A stretch of 64,000 nt of DNA from Diplolepis rosae (Eukaryota; Arthropoda; Insecta; Hymenoptera; Diplolepididae), in the NCBI GenBank assembly GCA_030998225.1, contig JAPYXD010000308.1:320001-384000 (forward strand). The letters run 5' to 3'. The notes under the pieces are model-generated. The model was not told the origin of the DNA, ran no database searches, and worked only from the letters and a program-made list of their open reading frames with translations. This document shows positions 45,157-57,851 of the stretch, in pieces; position 1 is the stretch's first letter; every line of letters starts with the position of its first letter. A program made the position numbers and the translations under genes.

Positions 45157-45573
45157 GAACAGAATTTACTACATCCACGTCGTTGTTCTTGGGTAATGCT
45201 AAACGTAAACGTAAACTGATTGGAAAAAACCTTGAAAAAACCTTGAAGATCGTCACCAAGATCAATACAGAGCTAACCAATGAATTCCCCGTTGAAAAAT
45301 ACTTCAGAAATTGCACTGACCTCTTGGAAAACTTTGTTTATTTCAAATAACCTCTAATTGACCTTGGAAGTTACAATTGACCTATGACTTGGGCACGTAC
45401 TTGAACGTAGTATTTTTCGCTCTATCGATTGCAGATGTGAAAAAAGGGGGTTTCCATTTAAAAAAACAAAGTTTACCTTCAAAAAGCCATGAAGGTCAAC
45501 TTCAAGGTCAAAATGAAGGTCACCATTGAATTCCTCATTGAAATTTACTTCAGGAATGACCTTCACTTTTTTA

Positions 45574-45689
45574 CATTCTCATCATGGATGAGAAGGTATT
45601 GGTTTTATGTGAAAAATGACTTTCGAAATTTTCATCAAATCTTTACGTTTTGAGACCCCCTGAGTCAGAAAAAATGGTTTTTACGAAAA

Positions 45690-45722
<33 letters not shown>

Positions 45723-46789
45723 GTCTGTAGGTCGTGTGCAGCATAACTCTCGATAGAATTATCAGATTGAATTGAGCTTTGGTACACTTTATCGGAGCCG
45801 AAAAAGTAAGGACAAGTTCGTTAACCAAACACAACCAATCAAAATTGAGGGATTGTGCACTACTTTTGTGTTTTTGAAAATAATTTTTTTTTTAAATCAA
45901 AAATTTTAATACTGGTTTTAGATAGTGCTCATAAATCTCTAAAAATTATCCTGATAACATTTTTTGATTAAATCAAAATTAGAAATTTTACAGCATATTC
46001 AAATTCGAAAAAAGTCAATATCAAAATTTCATTTTCCAGTTAAATTATACGAGATGCGAAAAAACGTTATGATACAATATTATTTTCTACATAAAGTCCT
46101 ACAAATTTGAATTGTAACATTTTTTCATAAGATCCATATTTTTCTTTTTAATTAAAAAAAAAACTATTGAAAATCCAAAATTCAATTTTTTTACAATAAT
46201 ATTCGAAATACGAAAAAAACGTAAGAATACAAAGTTGTTCTTTTCAAACAGATCTACAAATTTTGTCTCACACAGTTTCTGATAAAACATATATTTTTCG
46301 TGGCAATTCCTAAAAATACGACTAAAATTCAAAAATTTCATTTTTTTCGTATTCAGTCCATCAAATTACGTAGGAAAACACTCTGAAATCTTCTCTTTTA
46401 CTAGAAATGAAATTTGACCTTGGAATATCGATTTTCAAGGTCAAAAATGTTTCGAGGAATTTGAAAACTATTTTTTACGTATTCAAAACATCAAATTTTG
46501 CCTAAAAACATTAAATATTTTGTGCCTCTTGAGTGGTCGATATATCGATCCCCCCCGCAGCTAAAAGATTAACAAACCATTATGCATGATTTCTAATGAT
46601 CGCATTTTGCTCTTTTCTCTTTTAATTCGTCGACTTTTACGAATTTCGTGCTTTTCTTCAATTTACTAGTAAACTAATGGACTTAGAGGGATGCCCTCGC
46701 TGACTTTATCGTAGATAATTTAATAACGAAAAACTTTTATCCACAATTTTCTCCGCAAAAAGAAGTACTTTTCAAATCGCAAAGCTAAA
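45574..46789. other. Non-coding spacer with (TCTG)n
   Basis: A (GTCT)n microsatellite occupies about 45690..45729 and is followed by GGTCGTGTGCAGCATAACTC, a combination that I recall from dispersed insect repeats. The remainder is AT-rich and no gene is seen. Confidence 0.55.
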
Positions 46790-46960
46790 CCCTTGTAGAA
46801 AAAATAATTGGACCCGATTGGGACTTATTGATCCGATTGACCCCATTTCAAAAACATCATTGAAACCGATTTGTTAATCGGATTCAATCCGGATTTTAAT
46901 GATGTTTTTGAAATGGGGTTAATCGGATCAATCGGGTTCAATTATTTTTTTCTACAAGGG
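46790..46960. mobile_element. Near-perfect palindromic MITE, 171 bp
   Basis: CCCTTGTAGAAAAAATAATT and its complement form the ends, and similarity continues inward through ATCGGATCAATCGG-type blocks to a short loop. The internal ATCGGATCAATCG motif recurs at 27.13-27.17 kb. No TSD was found. Confidence 0.85.
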
Positions 46961-47351
46961 AATATGAAAAAAAATGCTGAAATCCAACTTCAATTGTTTA
47001 TTGTTAATTTAATTTAGAAAACTGGTGGTTTCAATTGTTAAATTATTATTATACACACATATCCGAAGCATTTAAGCCCTTAAACTTATTTGTTGCAATT
47101 TTTGTAAAACAAAAAGCTAATTTGACTGGCCTATTAAGGTGTCCAAGAGGGGATTCCACTCACTTTCTGCAACCTGCGTCTTGCGTTTAGTTTTGAGGTC
47201 TGCGCATGTAAACCGAATTACGTTGGTAACTCATGGTTCGTGGTGGGGGTAAAGAGAAAGCAACGCCCAACGCCTTACCGGGAACCATGTCTTTTTCAGT
47301 ATATGTCATTCATTTGAAGCGTAAACAACAATAATTTTTTTTCACTCAAAT

Positions 47352-48364
47352 ATGTCGAACTTTGTGCCTGAAAAAGTGTTTTTGCGGGGAGTTCTTCTTC
47401 ATTACTTTAATATGAAGAAAACTGCTGCCGAAAGTCATCGTCTTTGGTGGAAGTTTATGGTGAACATGCTCTAGCTGAGCGAACGTGCCAAAAGTGGTTT
47501 GCAAAATTTAAAAGTGGTGATTTTGGCTTGGAAGACGAAGAACGTCCTGGGCAGCCAAAAAAGTTTGAAGATGAAAAACTGGAAGCATTACTCGATGAAG
47601 ATTGTTGCCAAACACAAGAAGAGCTCGTAGAATCTTCGGTAGTCACTCAAGCAGCCGGATACATTCAAAAGCAAGGAAATTGGGTTCCACATAAACTCAA
47701 GCCGAGAGACGTTGAAAGGCAGTTTTACATGTCCGAAATGCTGCTGGAACGCCTAAAAAAGAAGTCATTTTTGCATCGGATTGTTACTGGTGATGAAAAA
47801 TGGATCCATTAAGACAACCCCAAGCACAAAACATGATATGTGAAACCCGGCCAACCAGCCAAATCAACGGAAAAGCCGAATATCCATGGAGCGAAGGTAA
47901 TGCTCTGTATTTAGTGGGATCAGAAGGATGTGCTGTATTATGAGCTGCTAAAACCGGGTGAAAACATCAATGGAGAACGCTACCGAACACAATTAATCTT
48001 TTTGAAGAGAGCAATAGCCGAAAAACGCCTGGAATATGCGACCAGACACGAGACAATAATTATCCATCATGACAACGCTCGGCCCCATGTTGCTATTCCG
48101 GTTAAGAATTATTTGGAAAACAGTGGATGGGGAGTTTTACCCCACCCGTCTTATAGCCCAGACCTTGCCTCTTCTGACTACCATTTTTTCCGGTCGATGC
48201 AGAACGCCCTCACTGGAATACGGTTGACATCAGAACAGGGTATCAAAAATTGGCTTGATTCATTCCTGGCCGCCAAGCCGGCGCAGTTCTTTTGGGATGA
48301 AATCCACAAATTGCCAGAAAGATGGGAAAAAGTCATAGCTTCAGATGGGCAATACTTTGAATAA
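47352..48364 (+). pseudogene. Mariner transposase (DD34D), nearly complete
   Basis: The ATG at 47352 opens MSNFVPEKVFLRGVLLHYF and the reading shifts frame near 47440 into VEVYGEHALAERTCQKWF. Catalytic motifs are VTGDEKWIH (first Asp), IIHHDNARPH (second) and PDLASSDYHFF (third); 34 residues separate the last two, the mariner spacing. The C-terminal KLPERWEKVIASDGQYFE is typical of the family. Defects are one frameshift, stops near 47810, 47837 and 47911, and an in-frame loss of about eight residues around QAAGYIQK. Terminal inverted repeats were not resolved. Otherwise similar in length to active mariners (about 340 residues). Confidence 0.9.
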
Positions 48365-50514
48365 TACTATTGTACATGTTTTTCTTAAATAAACCTTGAA
48401 ATTTTGAAAAAAACGCAGGATTTAAGTTATAGATCCAATATATACAATAAATAAATATATATGTATAATATATTAAGTCTAAAATTATGCACTTTTTAAT
48501 ACTTTCAGCTTATAAGTGTTTCATTTGAAATATTTCATTAATTTCAATTTGAAATGATTTTCATGAATAAATTTTCTAGTTTTTTAAAGTCCGAAGACCA
48601 TTTCATGTTTTTCGATATATAAATAAAATTACTTTTCATTATATAGATTTAGTTGATTAAAAACGCTTAAAAATTCAGGACATTTTACAATTGGAATTGT
48701 TTGCAATTAAAATTTTTGTAAAGAGAAACCATTATAATTATTTGCAAATCTTTTCATTTAAATCTTCCCAACTTATTCAATTTATAATTGGAAATATTGC
48801 TAATTGAGCTATTTTCAATACCTCATTATTTTTAATTTGTCCACTTATGATTTTCTTGTAAGCTTTTAATTAATCACTTTGAAAAAGCACTTATAGCTTC
48901 AAGGGGGTCTCCTTATCCAGAACTTTCAAAAAATCGATTTTTTTGTTTTTGTTTCAATCGATGGATCTATTATCAGAGAATATTGTCGCAAAATTTTACA
49001 GTCCATCTCGGAATAGTTTTGATGGTACAGTTCCGAGCAGTGGCTTGCGCGGAGCGAGCGGAAGGTTTTTTTCACCGTCTGAAAACTTTAAAGCGCGTTT
49101 TCTCAAAACCACATTTTTCAAAATTGCGTGCACGATTAAAGGAAAACCAATTAAGCTATTATAAACTTTTTTTTTATTTGTAGGTAATTAAAATGCGCAT
49201 ATAGTGAACCTTTAGTTTTCATGATACAGTATTTATTTTCATTATAAATAACGCATTTTAAACAAAAAAACGGTGAAAAATTTGATTTTTCTGGAAAGTA
49301 TCTCAAAAGATCGATAAAAAAAAAATTTTTTGTTACGAGCGGTCCAAAGTGTGCAATAATTTTTTTGAAAATGTTTTTATTAATATACAAAATCTAATTT
49401 ATGGAATATCAATTTCTTTAGAAGTGAATGAACTGCACACTTTTGAACGTTCGTAACCTGATTTCATTCCAGTGGTTAATGCAATTCAGCATTTTTGGTC
49501 ATGCGAGCTGGTCTTGAGACGTAGAGTAATTCATATTCTAGTTATTTAAATACATTTAAATCAAACTTTTAAAAGTTTGAATAAAACTTTTAAAAATTAG
49601 ACTATTTCACTCTTTTGTTCTTCAGATGCATTAATGTTTTATAAACTAGATTAATTGATATCGAGAGTGCATAGGCACTCGATCGCTATGACCTAAAAAG
49701 GTATGAAATAAGAGAAAAGCAAAGAATGAGTGTAAAGTGAGAGCGATGATATAAGAACTAGGATGAGCGGAGAATGAATAGAATAGGAAAAAGAATGAGC
49801 AATAGCAGACTCGCGATAGAATGTACAAATAGAAGAGGAAAAAGAGAACGAAGGAGAGAGGAAAAGAGAGAGAGAGAGATATCTAGTACACGTACACCTA
49901 TGCACTGTTTGTCGCCACGGCTTTCTGCCGTTTGTCAATTCCTCCCTTCGTTCGCCTATGCACATGCCTAATATACTGGTCTCTTTTAGAAAATCTTGAT
50001 GCGCTCTGCTGTGCACCGCGAGGCTAGCATTCATCTCATAATTACATCTCCTCCTCATACACCTATCCTTGCTCAAATGCTTTAGCCAGCTGATCTCCCG
50101 CCACAACAGCAACGTGCTTTTTGTAACTAAAACCCAAGGCTCACCTGAATACTTTAATTATGTTAAATCTTTAATCCACCTAAAGAATATAAGCCTAGAC
50201 TACTTAAATATATATATTTCGATTTACTCTGAAATATACTAGAAACAAGAATTGTTTCTACAATTTGATGAACATGCATCAAATACTAACAATTGATGAG
50301 CACATTTCCTTTCTCACGATAGGTGTAGAAAGAGGGGAGAAATAGTTGCATTCTAAAAATCAGCAAATGGCGCAATAACCACATCAGCATCTGTGCAAAT
50401 TCCTAAATCCTCCCTGTCATTATTACCTCTGTCCAATCAATAATTCCTTAATCATCAAAAAACCCTACCATGCTCACCTCGCGATGAACTAGTAAAACGG
50501 ATCAAGGCAAAATC
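48365..50514. other. AT-rich spacer with purine-rich tract
   Basis: A (GA)n-rich microsatellite lies at about 49835..49882. No gene is recognised. The final part, 50.3-50.5 kb, is the target region of the R1-clade LINE. Confidence 0.5.
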
Positions 50515-51693
50515 AAATTCGCAGTCTTCTAACTCCGCCATTGCCGGTCCCAAGCCCGGATGAGAAAGGAGGAGGGGGCACACAGACAGCAACATGACAC
50601 AACACATTACAGCGACACTAAATACAACACACCTAACAACCGAGAGAGCGTTCTGTGGGCGGGCAGGGTCTCGCCGAGGTGAACGCATGAGTCCTAGCAC
50701 GGAGCAGACGCGTCCTGCAGCCCACCAACGGTAGTAGCCGCAAGGAATCTGCCAGCAGTAGGGCTGTCGCCGTCAGGATGGCTGCCAAGGGAGCCCTATA
50801 GACGGGCTTTTCCCTAGTGATGGGCCTGCCGGGCGCACGTGCCAGGACGGTTGTTCTGCGACTTTCAGGTGCGTGAGGACGCGGTGTGGAGCGAAAGCAT
50901 CAGGGGACCTTGAACAGGTCTCTTGATGCCGAATGAACGTACACGGAGTGAATGCGGGGGGCCCCTTAATCGGGGTATCGCCCCAAATGCGTATGCGGCG
51001 ATGACGCTGAATTTCCCGCGTGCGCTTTTGCGGTCACATCACAATCACATGCACGACACCGACACCCACACACACCAGCATGAATGGGACGCTGAGTGAA
51101 TGGGGCTGCGGCCGGCGCCTGGTGGATATTCCCGATAGACTAGCCAAGGGAGGAATAGTAGCCTCTCGACCAGGGTAGGACGCGATGTCAGTACCTCACC
51201 TCTGTGGAAGTAATATGGGTAACCGTAAGTCCCTCCGGTGTTCGACTGCGAAGGGCAAAGATCCCGTGAAACCACATGTTAATCTGGGAAAACCGCTCAC
51301 GATCCTACTGTCTGCAGCCAATGTCGGGGTTGAAATCATGGACGTCCGGGCGCAGGAATGAAGGATTACCTGGACAGTATTTCCTTATATCCGACGCTGC
51401 GTAGGATAAATCGCACACCGTCTAGCCTGAAGTTCGGGTCAGGTGTCGGGGCGGACACGGCACCACTCGCTCGATAGGGGTGACGTTAAACCTTTAGCAT
51501 CATTATGGCGCGGGCCTATCCCGTAACCTTTTTTGCTAGCTTCATTTAATGTGCCGATAGGATCGACCTCCCGATAAGCCGCTTCTCGGTTTCGGCGCAT
51601 ATAACTAGGGATTTATACAGGCGGGGATAGTAGCCCTACTGCGGTAGGGCTCCCATGATGGGCGAACCGTCTTAAGACACGAGGAAAATAAAT

Positions 51694-53026
51694 ATGAATC
51701 CAGCAAAAAATAAAGGAGATGGAGAGGTGAAGGCGCCTGGTGCGCACTCACACACTTTTGCAGGAGCTGAGGGATGGCAAGACGTCCTTCAGCTCCTGAA
51801 GGAGCAAAATGAAAAAATGGAAAAGTTAGCCAGGGCCCTCAGCGCTATACAACAGCGTATGCTGAGGAATAACCCTGGCTTCGCTAAAGACTCGGTGAAC
51901 GAGGCAACTGAGGTGTTGAGCGGTATGCTCAACACCCACAAGTGCCTCCTGGAGAGCGGGGTGAAATTCCAGAAGAAAATGGAATCTCACCCCGCTATGA
52001 AGAAATTGGGGATCTTCCAGAGACCACGTTCGGCGTCTCTGGGAGATACCCCAAAAATCAGGCGAAGGGCGAAAAAAGATCTGCGCCCTCTCCCCCTATG
52101 GAAAAAACTCCCAAGAGGGGGAAGGGTGGCTCTTCGCCCTCTTATGCCGAGGTGGCCACGAGCCAGCCCCCAAATAAAGAAGGGGACTGGCATGTGGTCA
52201 CAAAAAAAAAAAAAAGAAAAAAGAAAAAAAAAAGGAGAAAAGGGCGGAGGAACATGCCCAAAAAGCGCAGGGGACTACCGCCACTCCTAAGTCAAAGCGC
52301 TCCATGCCCGCCAGGTCGGGCGACGCCATCAAGGTGTCGGCGAAGGACGGCCAGTCCTACGCCGACATCTTGAGGGAAATGAAGGCGAAGGTCGACCCCC
52401 GGAAGGCAGGACTTGAGGTCCTGTCTATCCGGAGGACCAGGAAGGAAGAAGTCCTTCTGGTCCTCAAAAAGGGGGGAGACGTTTCGGCCTTCCGAAAGGA
52501 GCTCGACCTGGCGGTCGGGGAAAGGGCGCAAATTTCAGCCCTGGTCTCGACGAGGTCCCTCGAAATTAGGGACCTCGACGAGACCGTTGAAAAAGAAGAG
52601 GTTGTGTCTGCCCTGTGCTTGGCATTGGGCAGACCAGCTTTTGAGGGGTCCTGCAGGCTCTTCACCCGCTTTGGTGGGGTGAAGACTGCAGTGATCCGGC
52701 TAGCTGAGGCAGACGCCGCGCGTCTGCTTCAGCTAGGTAAGTTGAGGATCGGGTGGGTAGAGTGCCGCATTCGCGAGCACCTGGAAGTCGCCCGCTGCTT
52801 CAGGTGCCTTGGGTACGGCCACGGGTCCCGGGGCTGCAGCAACCCCGACAGGAAAAACGCCTGTTGGAGATGCGGCGCCACGGGACACTTGGCCAGGACT
52901 TGTAAGGCGCCACCAAGGTGCCTGTCATGCGCAGACAGGGGCGACAAAGATGTCGCCCATGTGTCGGGGAGCGGCTCCTGCCCGGTCTTCCGGGAAGAGT
53001 TTCGGAGGTTGAGAGGCAGGAAATGA
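51694..53026 (+). pseudogene. R1-clade ORF1 (gag-like, zinc knuckles), frame-broken
   Basis: The ATG at 51694 opens a helical N-terminal region (LKEQNEKMEKLARALSAIQQ). The reading passes to a second frame near 51950-52000 (SSPSYAEVATSQPP, EGDWHVVTKKKK) and to a third at the A-rich tract near 52200-52260, then stays open to the end. The C-terminal part has SYADILREMKAKVDP, an RRM-like core, and knuckles CFRCLGYGHGSRGC and CWRCGATGHLARTC, followed by a third Cys/His cluster. Such proteins bind the element RNA and form particles. The final TGA overlaps the ORF2 ATG as ATGA. Confidence 0.85.
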
Positions 53027-55746
53027 AGTTCCTGCAGCTCAACCTCGGAAGGGGGAAGGATGCCCAGGACCTCCTGATGCAGACTGCCAGGGAGAGGGGG
53101 GCCGATGTGCTGCTCATTAGTGAGCAGTACAAGTGGTCCGAAAACTCTGCTTGGTATCAGGATGCATCAAGGAGGGCCGGCATCCTTGTTTGTAACCCTG
53201 ATTTGGGCGTCGGGGACTTCCTGGAGACCGACGCAGGGTTCGTCTGGGTGGAGGTGGCGGGTGTGCGTGTGTACAGCTGCTACTTCTCCCCCGGCGATCC
53301 CTTCGATGTCTTTGAGACCCAGATCCTCCTCCTTGAGGAAAGCCTCCGTGAGGCCATCGGGCGATCCCCCATAAGGGGTGACTTCAACAGTAAGTCGCCC
53401 GAGTGGGGTGAGGCCCGCCTAGATAGGAGGGGAATCTTGGTTGGCGAGATGGTCGCTAGGAACGAACTGATTGTCTTGAATCAGGGCGGGGAATTTACGT
53501 TCAGACGAGGAGCGGGGGGATCAATAATTGATCTCAGAGTTGCTGCACCTCGCTTCGCCTCAGGGATAAGCGACTGGTCGGTCCTCGAGGTAATAAGCTT
53601 GAGTGACCACCGGTGCATCGAATTTACACTAGAACAACGGTGTCAGGCGGTGGATAAGGGCAGGGGCGGCGAAGGAAGGAGCCCCTCCTGGAACACGAGA
53701 CGACTCAGAAGGGAAAGACTTCGCAAACACCTCGAAGAAAGCAGGCTCATCGATGAGCTTGGTTGGGTCTGCCCTGCTGGGACGTTTGAAGCTGCTGTTT
53801 GAAGCTCGGTGGAACGACCAGTTGGCAGCCCTACGTCGAGAATGCCTTGCAGCGCGGCGAAAATTCACCCGTTCAAAGAGGGATGCTACGCTGCACGAGG
53901 CATGGAAAGGGGCAAAAACAGCTTTGAGGCGAGGCATAAAGAAAAGCCGACTTCAATGCTGGAAAGACTTGATCGGTGAGATCGAGAAGGATCCATGGGG
54001 TCTCGCCTTCAAAATAGTCACCAGGAGATTGGTGACTAGAAGAAAGACCCCGGGCCTGGATAATCCCGATCGAGTCAAGTACATTGTGCGAAGGTTGCTT
54101 CCACACGTGGAGCCGTTTCAAAGACAGGACCCAAGTTCCTACGTGGTCCGGCGCGAAGAACTCTTCACTCTCGAAGAACTAAAGAGAGCGGGTGGAAGGC
54201 TTAAGGCAAATATACAGCGCCGGGTATCGACGGGGTGCCGAACGAGATCCTCAAAGAGGTGATCGGGGCATACCCGGAGATCCTCCTAGAAGCCTTTAAC
54301 TCCTGTCTTCGGGATGGGAGGTTCTTCGCAGATTGGAAGGAGCAGAGGTTGGTCCTGCTGAGGAAGGGCAACAAACCTCTAGGGGTTGCCTCGTCGTATA
54401 GACCAATATGCTTATTGGATACGATGGAGAAACTTCTGGAGGAGTTAATTCTACAACGGCTTCAGGCTCTCTTGGTCGGGGAGAAAGGGATCTCGGAAAA
54501 CCAGTTCGGATTCAGGAAAGGCAGGTCCACTGTGGATGCCATCCAAGCTGTGGTTAACATCGCCACAAATGCAAGAAAAGGAACTGGTAAGCGTAAGGGA
54601 TTCTGTGCGTTGATTAGCATTGACATACGCAATGCGTTCAATACCGCGAGATGGGACATCTGCATCGAGGCGATGATGCGGGAAAAGGTTCCAGACTACC
54701 TGTTGCGAATGATGGATGACTATCTGAGCGACAGGTGGGTGATATACGAGGGCGACAAATGGTCTCTCAAAGAAGAGATGACATGTGGCGCTCCTCAAGG
54801 GTCGCGGGTGGGTCCACTCGTTTGGAACATCATGTACGATGACTTTTTGCGCATGGACCTGCCTGCTGGAACGAGCATCGTCGGCTTCGCGGATGACACA
54901 CTTGTCGTGTGCGCCGCTGACGACGTCAGAATCCTAGAGTTGAGGATCAATGAAAGTCTGTGGCGAGCAAAGCGCTGGTTGGATGGCAGAGGCCTTAAAA
55001 TGGCCCCTGAGAAAACCGAGGCTTTGCTCGTTACGGACAGGAGATCCTTCAAATATCCGAGGATCGTTCTCGGAGAGCATGAAGTCGAGTGGAAAACAAG
55101 CATTAAGTACCTGGGGGTGCAGCTGGATCGTAGGCTTAGCTTTGGCGAACACCTAAAGATCGCAGCTGCCAAAGCCATCCAATGTGGAGCGATCTTGGCC
55201 CGGCTTATGCCAAACATTGGTGGACCCAGGGAAGCGAAAAGAAGATTGGTGGCAATCGTGGTCCATTCGAAGCTGCTTTATGCAGCTCCGGTCTGGGCCA
55301 ATGCCTTGCAAAACCATGCTATCCAGAAGAAGCTGTTCTCGGCGCAGAGACTTGTCGCGCTGAGAATAGTTTCGGCGGAGGAAAGGCAGGAAACCTTTCA
55401 GCTTCGCAAGGAGCTTACCTGCGCCGACCTGCAGGAAATCGCTCGCGCGAAGGAGGCCATCCGCAAGGATGGAAGGAGCAGACTCGTCGAGAAATGGCAG
55501 TTGAGATGGCATGGTGAGCAGACAGGGAGATGGACCTACCGCCTGATCCCGGAGCTCGCCACCTGGCTGAACAGAAAGCACGGGGAAGTCGGCTTTTACT
55601 TGGCACAAGCGCTCTCGGGCCATGGCTGTTTTAACGCGTACCTGAGGCGCTTTAAGAAGAGAGACGAGGAGACGTGTTGCTACTGCGATTCCCTGGTGGA
55701 TAACGCAGAGCACGCACTTTTCGTCTGCGCAAAATCACACTTGTGA
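53023..55746 (+). pseudogene. R1-clade ORF2: APE endonuclease and reverse transcriptase
   Basis: The ATG at 53023 overlaps the ORF1 stop. The endonuclease part has MKFLQLNLGRGKDAQDLL, LLISEQY (catalytic Glu), GDFNSKSPEWG and LSDHRCIEF. A frameshift near 53790 and a compensating 2-bp insertion near 54216 split the linker. The RT part is open from 54235 with SSYRPICLLDTMEKLLEEL, FGFRKGRSTVDAI, ISIDIRNAFNTA, GAPQGSRVGP, and the active site GFADDTLVV near 54885. The C-terminal CCHC (CCYCDSLVDNAEHALFVC) is the clade's usual knuckle, but the protein stops just after it at 55746, short of the normal end. Only these few lesions suggest recent loss. Confidence 0.9.
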
Positions 55747-56187
55747 TGAAGACGAGAGAACTTGATGGGCGTCGAGAGCGAAACAACGGGGAGGGCCAGT
55801 AGAAATCGCATCTGGGCCTGCACCCGCGGTCTTGCGTCTCGGGTAGACTTGACTGTCCGTGTCGTTCGGGGGAGGAATCTGTTTGTTTCTCCCCTGGGTG
55901 GCGCGGCTAGTCGGTTATCCTAGTGGGCGTGTGGCCGCGGGTGGAAGTTCCGAGCGAACGGATGACGGAAGAGTCGTACGCGACTTTAATGGAACCAACC
56001 ACCCGTGAATTTTAAAGCCGAAAGGCGGTTCCGCGGGTGGTGTATTGGTTCGAGAGAGGGGTTTTTTTGGTTTTAACAGGTATGCCTAGACCCGTCCTAG
56101 GAGAGTCCTGTACAACGTCTATAAAAGATTTTGCCATTTTTCCTCCTCACCAAAAAAAAAAAAAAAAAGAAATTCGCAGTCCTCTAA

Positions 56188-57851
56188 ACGTGTTGATACA
56201 GAAAATACTCTCCTTTCATCGTGCCCGTCTGCGGTCTAGAGCGGCAGTTTTCAGATTTGGTAGTTGAGTTAAACTCGTAAAATTGCCTATCGGAACATTT
56301 TACAAAACGTGTCGGGCGGACGTAAAAGACAAAAGACTTCATCCGGACAGAAGCAACAAAATTAAATTCTTTCTTCGGTGGACTATTTAAAAGTCCAAGT
56401 CGTTTTACAAAAACGGCAAAAAGGTGCGTGAAATCGCGGAAAAATTAATACTACCTAATCTCAAAACGGTAGTGATAATTTTTCATAAAATATTTGAATC
56501 AGATTTAATAGGAAAATTCTAGCGGCGAAAAGGGCGAGTTTAAAAGCACTCAACCCTTTTCTGTTTAAAAGCCAACCGTTATTTTCTCTTATCATCATCG
56601 ATCACGCAACTTCGACGTGATTGGCTCGTAACAACTTACGTGAGAATGGTTGCGTGCGCGGCGTTTTGCGTCTGCTGTTTGCAGTGGTTCTCTGCAGTGT
56701 CTCCAGAACGTGGGATTTTTCGGCCCCCACCACGTTCCCATCTGGGAGAAACACATGCAAACGTGGCGTGTCAGTGAGTCGGCTCTGCTACACGCTGCGG
56801 TCACCAGCTTCGTGTAAAGCCGAAGGTGCACGAAGACGGACTTCGTTACAATGCTTGAGTTTTCAAGTTATTTTTAGAATTCACGCTTTCGTTTATCGAG
56901 TCCAAATTAAGAATTGTATTTTTCTCGAGTACGTGCAAAAGAGGCGCGTAGCAGACGACGAATTTGAATTTACGAAGTATATAGTTCAAGAAATAACACT
57001 TTTCTTCAATTTCTTGAAGAAAGTCTGCATGAAATAAACATCAGTATGATCTTGGAAAATTTCATGAGGATTTCAACACTTCAAAAATAAACTTTCAATG
57101 AAATTTAGTGACAATAAATGTATAAAATTTGAATCAATATATAATTTTCCATTCAAATTTATATACTTCTTACTAATTTTGTACATTTAACAATTTTTCA
57201 ATTAGAACAATATTTTCTATCAAGATAAAATGAACATAAAATTCAAGTTCATAATTTATATTTTCAGTTATATGTTAGAAATATTTTCATCTCACATTTT
57301 TGTGGCCTAAGCACAAACCTTTCATTCCAAAACTTAAAATCTCTACGGAAATGGAAAATTGTCTAATAGCAGTAGATAAATTAAAAAGCTAAAATATGTG
57401 TTTATTGGTATTTCCATATTAACATATAAATATCAATCAACTTTAAATTTTACATAAAAATGTTCGTTCGAAGTGTTCAAATCTTGTTACAATTTGACAA
57501 GATTTTATGGAGGAGTGCAATCTTTTGGATGAAATATTTTGTAGTTCTTAATTTGTCTGTCCGTCTGAAATCGTAGTAAGATTTGAACAGTAAACAACAA
57601 ATTTTCCAATAGAATTCAGGATCAATAATAATTGATTCAGGAAATACTTCAACTCTGTAGAGCATTTTTGTATTTCGAATTCAAAATGTGTGCTTAAGCC
57701 ACAAAAAAGTAAGCTGAAAATGTAGATATAAAACTAATTATGTCATGTTTATGTCTTCTTAATGGAAAATACTTTGCATATAATTCTCTAATTCGATATT
57801 TTTTTAATGTATGAACATTCAAGAAATTGATAAATATTCCATCTTTTTATA
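56188..57851. other. Spacer between the LINE and the large inverted repeat
   Basis: 56.2-56.85 kb is less AT-rich and could be a host regulatory or exon region, but no family is recognised; a 138-codon plus-strand reading begins only with TTG. From 57.0 kb the DNA is AT-rich. The left arm of the inverted repeat may extend into this interval, as its partner would lie beyond 64000. Confidence 0.45.

Larger units (their letters stand above)
43265..45573 (+). mobile_element. DD41D Tc1/mariner-superfamily element with long inverted repeats
   Basis: The left end CAGGGTGTCTAAAAAGTCCC lies after TA. Inverted repeats of about 340 bp (43310..43645 and 45230..45573) enclose the transposase pseudogene. 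The right repeat lacks the outermost 50 bp or so, so the element is 3'-truncated. Repeats carry several AAGGTCAACTT-type stretches. Confidence 0.85.
50533..56169 (+). mobile_element. R1-clade non-LTR retrotransposon, near full length
   Basis: The element is bounded by an 18-bp direct repeat AAATTCGCAGTCYTCTAA at 50515..50532 and 56170..56187 (one mismatch) and ends in a poly(A) tract at about 56152..56168. A GC-rich 5' UTR of about 1.16 kb precedes ORF1 and ORF2. It is far richer in G+C than its AT-rich surroundings. Length is about 5.6 kb, as usual for the clade. The insertion site is not 28S rDNA. Confidence 0.92.

Noticed and set aside
52357..55713. Antisense frames of 100-186 codons across the R1-clade LINE
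   Set aside because: These are shadows of the GC-rich ORF1 and ORF2 coding strand.
50515..56187. R1 insertion in 28S rDNA
   Set aside because: The flanks are AT-rich and unlike 28S rRNA; the TSD is a different sequence.
56621..57037. 138-codon plus-strand frame near the LINE
   Set aside because: It opens with TTG, not ATG, and I recognise no domain; kept only as part of the spacer note.
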